From Bifidobacteriaceae bacterium (GTDB lineage Bacteria > Actinomycetota > Actinomycetes > Actinomycetales > WQXJ01): a DNA stretch of 10,035 bases. This document shows positions 6,758-10,035 of this stretch, in pieces. The stretch lies in contig JAITJY010000154.1 of the NCBI GenBank assembly GCA_031278675.1, positions 1-10,035 on the forward strand, written 5' to 3'. How positions within the stretch are numbered: position 1 is the first letter of the stretch; every line of letters starts with the position of its first letter. Made by a program: the position numbers and the translations under genes. The notes below the pieces were generated by a model. The model was not told the DNA's origin, searched no databases, and saw only the letters and a list, made by a program, of their open reading frames with translations.

Positions 6758-6784
6758 TGTTCTAACCTTTCAGGTGGATGCGGG

Positions 6785-8107
6785 TCAGTTAAGCCGGCCG
6801 GTGGTGATTGTCTCATAGGCCGTTTCGCCGTGTTCGGCGAGGTCAATCCCCGAAATTTCCTCATTTTCAGGGACGCGCCAACCGATGGTCGCTTTCACGA
6901 TCAAACCAATTATGGCGGTCAGCACACCGGAATAGATCATGGCGAACAGCGCCGCAGTGACCTGGGCGCCCAGTTGCGCGAACCCGCCGCCGTAGAGCAG
7001 ACCCGCTTTGGCGCCGTCCCAGAGGTTGGTTTCGGTGGCGAAGAACCCGATCAGGATGGTGCCAACCAGGCCGCCCACCAGGTGGACGCCAACCACGTCG
7101 AGCGAATCGTCATAGCCCAGCTTGAACTTCAGGCCAACCGCCAGTGCGCACAGGACGCCTGCGGCCAACCCGATCGCGATGGCGCCGAGCGGGGAGACGA
7201 ACCCCGCCCCGGGCGTGATCGCCACCAGGCCGCCCACCACGCCAGAAGCTAGGCCCACAGATGTCGGCTTGCCGTCCTTGATCTTCTCTGTCAACGCCCA
7301 ACCGAGCGCCGCCATCGCCGTCGCGACGAAGGTGTTGACCCAGGCGAGTCCCGCCTGGTCATTGGCTGCGCCCGCGCTGCCCGCATTGAACCCGAACCAG
7401 CCGATCCACAGCAGAGCTGAGCCGAGCATGACGAACGGCACATTGTGCGGCCGCATCGGCACCTTGCCGAACCCTTGGCGCTTACCAATCAAGATCGCGA
7501 GCACCAGGCCTGCGATTCCCGCGTTGATGTGCACCACTGTGCCGCCAGCGAAGTCCAGCGGGGTAGCAAACAGTTCGGCCACCCAGCCTGTTCCGCCCAG
7601 CATGCCGCCGCCCCAGACCATGTGGCACAGCGGGAAGTAGACCAGCGTGCCCCACACGCCGACGAACACCAGCCACGGCCCAAACCGGACGCGGTCAGCC
7701 AGCGAACCAGAGATCAACGCCACCGTGATGACAGCGAAGGTGGCCTGGAAACCAACCCAGGCCCACGCCGGCACACCGCTGCCGGCGAGGATATTTGAGC
7801 CATCCTCGTTGGTCAGATTAGTCAGACCGAACAGTTCGAAGGGGTTGCCGAACAACCCCGCCTGGTCGGTGCCGAACGACATGGAATAGCCCCAGAGCAC
7901 CCAGATCACGCCGATTACGCCAGCGACTCCGAAGCTCAACATCATCATGTTGAGAACTGATTTAGTGCGGACCAAGCCGCCGTAGAAAAACGCCAACGCA
8001 GGTACCGTCATCATTAGTACCAACGTCGCCGAAGTGAGTATCCAAGCTGTGTTGCCCGGATCGAGCACAAATGGCTCTTCCGCAGCCAACAACGCAGAAT
8101 CGATCAC
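6785..8107 (-). CDS. amt: Ammonium transporter, Amt/AmtB family
   Basis: Amt proteins are trimeric membrane channels that take up ammonium and are blocked by PII. The product has about 11 hydrophobic segments and the family signatures FFYGGLVRTKSVLNMMM, FQATFAVITVALISGSLADR (gate Phe), GGTVVHINAGIAGL and DVVGVHLVGGLVGT (the twin pore histidines), WFGFNAGSA, and the C-terminal tail GIDLAEHGETAYE that contacts PII. Length is 440 residues with the GTG start chosen here, normal for the family. The longer frame from ATG at 8125 is rejected because that ATG lies directly ahead of, and overlaps, the perfect Shine-Dalgarno AAGGAGG (8114-8120), which sits six bases before GTG 8107. A charged MKRRRA extension is also unneeded before the exported N-terminus VIDSALLAAEEPFVL. 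The PII gene follows after 27 bases. Regulation by a nitrogen regulator is suggested by GlnR-like half-sites upstream. Confidence 0.95.
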   Translation of the reverse strand: MIDSALLAAEEPFVLDPGNTAWILTSATLVLMMTVPALAFFYGGLVRTKSVLNMMMLSFGVAGVIGVIWVLWGYSMSFGTDQAGLFGNPFELFGLTNLTNEDGSNILAGSGVPAWAWVGFQATFAVITVALISGSLADRVRFGPWLVFVGVWGTLVYFPLCHMVWGGGMLGGTGWVAELFATPLDFAGGTVVHINAGIAGLVLAILIGKRQGFGKVPMRPHNVPFVMLGSALLWIGWFGFNAGSAGAANDQAGLAWVNTFVATAMAALGWALTEKIKDGKPTSVGLASGVVGGLVAITPGAGFVSPLGAIAIGLAAGVLCALAVGLKFKLGYDDSLDVVGVHLVGGLVGTILIGFFATETNLWDGAKAGLLYGGGFAQLGAQVTAALFAMIYSGVLTAIIGLIVKATIGWRVPENEEISGIDLAEHGETAYETITTGRLN

Positions 8108-8113
8108 CGCCCG

Positions 8114-8121
8114 CCTCCTTT
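8114..8121 (-). promoter_or_regulatory. Strong ribosome binding site that fixes the amt start at GTG 8107
   Basis: On the minus strand AAAGGAGG is complementary to the 3' end of 16S rRNA and lies six bases before GTG at 8105-8107. The alternative ATG at 8123-8125 is only one base upstream of the AAAGGAGG and cannot be served by it; using that ATG would translate the ribosome binding site as KRR. Confidence 0.85.
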
Positions 8122-8163
8122 TCATTTAGGTTCACGATTACCTAGAGAGCTTGCGCCAGCCCG

Positions 8164-8202
8164 GTTACCGCCATAGGTCCATAAGTGTTACGAAAAGGTC
8201 AC
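8164..8202 (-). promoter_or_regulatory. Candidate GlnR-type nitrogen operator upstream of amt
   Basis: The minus strand reads GTGAC-N6-GTAAC at 8187-8202, close to the actinobacterial GlnR half-site pattern GTnAC-N6-GAAAC. A further GTAAC (8164-8168) lies 23 bases downstream in phase (34 bases from the first site start, about three 11-base steps). The pair is 80-95 bases upstream of the chosen amt start, a typical place for an activator of amt. This is a pattern match by eye; the second half-site has GTAAC instead of GAAAC, and an AmtR-type control cannot be excluded. Confidence 0.4.
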
Positions 8203-8230
8203 GGTCTGCCAGCCCACGTAAACGTTGTGT

Positions 8231-8270
8231 TGCGTGGCCCGCTAGCGGCGCGCCTGCGCGGCGCCCAGGG
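8231..8270. repeat. GC-rich palindromes after the ftsY stop codon
   Basis: Just beyond the ftsY stop there is a cluster of short GC-rich inverted repeats, including CCGCTAGCGG (8239-8248), GGCGCGCC (8247-8254) and GCGCC/GGCGC arms. They could act as a U-less terminator separating ftsY from the amt transcript. No T-tract is present, so this is weak. Confidence 0.3.
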
Positions 8271-9512
8271 TCACGCGCCGCCCAGGATTCCGTCCACAAA
8301 CAACTCTTCATCGAAGGGGGCCAGATCATCGGGGCCTTCGCCCAGGCCAACCAGTTTGACAGGGATGCCCAGTTCCTTCTGGACAGCGATCACAATGCCG
8401 CCCTTGGCGGTGCCGTCCAACTTGGTCAACACAATGCCGGTGACATCCACCACCTCAGTGAACACCCGCGCCTGAGTCAGTCCGTTTTGGCCGGTGGTGG
8501 CGTCCAGCACCAGAAGAGTTTCGGTGATCGGGGTCCGCTTGGACGCGACCCGCTTGATCTTGCCCAGTTCTTCCATCAGGTTGGCCTTGTTGTGCAACCG
8601 GCCCGCAGTGTCGATGATCACGGTGTCAACGCCCTGATCTATCCCTTGGGCAACGGCATCGAACGCCACGGAGGCCGGGTCGGCGCCCTCCGCCCCCCGG
8701 ACAACCGCCACCCCGACCCGCTCGCCCCAGGTGGTCAACTGGTCGGCCGCAGCCGCGCGGAACGTGTCCGCCGCGCCCAGCAGCACAGAGTTGCCTTCCG
8801 CCACTTCGAGCCGCGCCAGCCGCCCGATCGTGGTGGTCTTGCCGGAGCCGTTGACCCCGACCACCAGCACAACTCCGGGGTTGCCGGCTTCGCCTGCGTC
8901 ATTCAGGTTGCGGTTGGCGGGCACGGTCAGGGCCGCGAGCAGTTCCCGCCGCAGCACCGCTGCCGGGTCCGCTCCGGCCCCCTCGACGCGTAGCGCCGAA
9001 CGCACCGCTTCGAGAATTTCCTCCGAGGCCGCTGTGCCCACATCAGCGGCGAGCAGCGTCTCTTCGAACTCGTCCCAGTCCGCCGCGCTTAGTTGGTCCC
9101 GGCTCAGCACCGCCAGCAACGCCCGCCCCAGCGTCGATTTCGACCCCGCCAGCCGTGCCCGCAGCCGCCGCAGCCGGGACGTGGGTGCCTCGGGGATTTC
9201 CAGTTCGCCGCCAGCTTCCTCCGCCTCGCCCGATGCCGCCTCCCCGGCCTCCTCGCCACCGTGCGATGCGCGCGATGGTGGGGGCGCGGCATCGTCTAAC
9301 GGGGCCCCAACGTCCTCAGCGACACCCTCCAACTCGTCGTGTTCTAGACGTTCCCGCTGCTCAGAGGCAATGCTGGGCGGCTGACTGGGGGTGCGGCGCC
9401 GCCGCGCGCGGACCAGCCACCACGCGAGTAAGACGATCAGCGCCGCGCCGCCACCGATCTCCAGCGCCACAGCGGTCGAATCGGACAGGGCTAGGAATGC
9501 GAGTGATTGCAT
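8271..9512 (-). CDS. ftsY: Signal recognition particle receptor FtsY
   Basis: FtsY is the membrane-bound SRP receptor; its NG domain pairs with that of Ffh to dock translating ribosomes at the translocon. The 413-residue product has an N-terminal hydrophobic helix at about 18-35 followed by RARRRR, then an acidic linker rich in Glu and Ala (about 50-108), the N domain (about 112-205) and the G domain. Motifs are GVNGSGKT at 219-226, DTFRAAA at 249-255, DTAGR at 301-305, TKLD at 363-366 and the FtsY-specific GLGEGPDDL at 389-397, ending with PFDEELFVDGILGGA. A membrane helix before the acidic A region is common in actinobacterial FtsY. The ATG has a modest AGGA about 8-11 bases upstream. In many actinobacteria smc lies immediately upstream; here at least 520 bases without a recognisable gene precede ftsY. 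Confidence 0.97.
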   Translation of the reverse strand: MQSLAFLALSDSTAVALEIGGGAALIVLLAWWLVRARRRRTPSQPPSIASEQRERLEHDELEGVAEDVGAPLDDAAPPPSRASHGGEEAGEAASGEAEEAGGELEIPEAPTSRLRRLRARLAGSKSTLGRALLAVLSRDQLSAADWDEFEETLLAADVGTAASEEILEAVRSALRVEGAGADPAAVLRRELLAALTVPANRNLNDAGEAGNPGVVLVVGVNGSGKTTTIGRLARLEVAEGNSVLLGAADTFRAAAADQLTTWGERVGVAVVRGAEGADPASVAFDAVAQGIDQGVDTVIIDTAGRLHNKANLMEELGKIKRVASKRTPITETLLVLDATTGQNGLTQARVFTEVVDVTGIVLTKLDGTAKGGIVIAVQKELGIPVKLVGLGEGPDDLAPFDEELFVDGILGGA

Positions 9513-10035
9513 GGTTCCAATCCTGCCTCACCAACTGCGGCTTGAGGTCCCTTTGCGTCGCGGACGCGGCGTTCGCCGATGGCGCCGGGGCCATCTTCGG
9601 CGCCGACTGGGCGCCATCTTGTCGGCGCCAAAGCCAAGCTGCGGGGCCTATCCGGCGCCGGACGCCGCCGCTGCGGGGCAGGCGTGGTCACAGCCACTGC
9701 ACGATCCGCGTGGCACTGCCGAAGAACAAAGCCGCAACGCCAGTCAAGACGAGATTCCCGAGCGCAACAGCGCCGGAGAACGGCCCGCCGACTTTCCCCC
9801 GAGCACCGAACCCGCGCCCGCGTGGCGTCCAGCGTGCCTGGCTAGCGGGCGCCGCAGTGGGCGAGGATCGGTGGATCGGGGCTACGCCAAGTCGCAGGAG
9901 TCAGGTACGGGTATCGACGAAGGACTTGGTTGCCTCGTCCTCGCCGTCTAAGAGCAGGTTTCGCTAACAAACTCGTGCTTCGAACCCACATTCTTAGGTA
10001 TTTTTGCTGTTCCACAGGTCTGGTGGGTGTGGGTT
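9513..10035. other. Region upstream of ftsY without a supported gene
   Basis: No reading frame here resembles a known protein; the long plus-strand frames continue antisense from ftsY and are composition artefacts. Two minus-strand stretches are open but unconvincing. Frame 9688-9900 has no ATG, GTG or TTG start before its last third and ends in a hydrophobic segment (VALGNLVLTGVAALFFG). Frame 9948-10034 is open to the window edge and ends in HEFVSETCS. GC drops to 46% at 9951-10020 (32 of 70), against a much higher background. Inverted repeats lie at 9578-9629 close to ftsY. The region could hold the ftsY promoter, remnants of a lost gene, or the edge of an inserted element. Confidence 0.5.
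9578..9629. repeat. Overlapping inverted repeats and imperfect direct repeat upstream of ftsY
   Basis: GATGGCGCC (9578-9586) pairs with GGCGCCATC (9610-9618), and GGCGCCGAC (9599-9607) pairs with GTCGGCGCC (9621-9629). Each is a perfect 9-bp inverted repeat, and the two interleave so that both cannot form as nested stems at once. The block can also be read as an imperfect direct repeat (9587-9604 and 9610-9629) of GGCGCC plus CCATCTT. It lies 66-117 bases upstream of the ftsY start, within a probable leader or promoter region. Confidence 0.7.

Noticed and set aside
9688..9900. Small membrane protein gene on the minus strand ending in a hydrophobic segment
   Set aside because: There is no ATG, GTG or TTG that would include the body of the frame, no ribosome binding site, and no family resemblance. 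It is noted only as a possible remnant.
9155..9967. 270- and 186-codon plus-strand frames running from ftsY antisense into the upstream region
   Set aside because: More than a third of the 270-codon frame is antisense to FtsY, both are low-complexity and Arg/Pro-rich, and I see no ribosome binding site or recognised domain.
9948..9997. Possible tRNA: TTCGAAC motif with CTAAGA/TCTTAG ends
   Set aside because: The span is only about 50 bases, with no anticodon or D arm that folds. The ends pair for only six bases, so this is likely coincidence.

Overview
The window is a stretch of actinobacterial chromosome. The evidence is high GC (up to about 83% in 60-base blocks inside glnD), strong AAGGAGG ribosome binding sites, GTG starts, and the gene order ftsY - amt - PII - glnD - (insert) - ffh, which is the widespread actinobacterial arrangement around the nitrogen-signalling operon. 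All supported genes lie on the minus strand, so transcription runs from high to low coordinates. I cannot assign a genus.

Layout from right to left: 9513-10035 is a roughly 520-base region with no supported gene. It carries GGCGCC-rich nested inverted repeats just upstream of ftsY and a lower-GC edge. 8271-9512 is ftsY, the SRP receptor GTPase. 8108-8270 is a regulatory gap holding a GlnR-box-like pair of sites and a strong ribosome binding site. 6785-8107 is the ammonium channel gene amt, and 6419-6757 encodes its PII partner (glnK/glnB). 6113-6418 is an unusually structured intergenic segment with at least four inverted repeats. 4289-6112 is a glnD that has nucleotidyltransferase and HD domains but no ACT domains. 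4066-4320 is a higher-order tandem repeat array that contains the 3' end and stop codon of glnD. 1030-3990 encodes a 986-residue membrane-anchored protein with an extracellular transglutaminase-like domain. 827-1029 is a spacer with a 15-base tandem repeat. 1-826 is the N-terminal 275 codons of ffh, which runs out of the window.

How the genes work together: FtsY and Ffh are partner GTPases of co-translational membrane targeting. Amt, PII and GlnD form the ammonium uptake and nitrogen-sensing module: GlnD modifies PII on T-loop Tyr51, and PII docks on Amt to block it. The unusual parts are the ACT-less GlnD ending in a repeat array, the large surface transglutaminase-like gene placed between glnD and ffh, and the hairpin-rich gap between PII and glnD. 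No wholly new system is evident. The glnD 3' end, the repeat array and the adjacent surface-protein gene together form the most unusual locus here and look like a site of past rearrangement.
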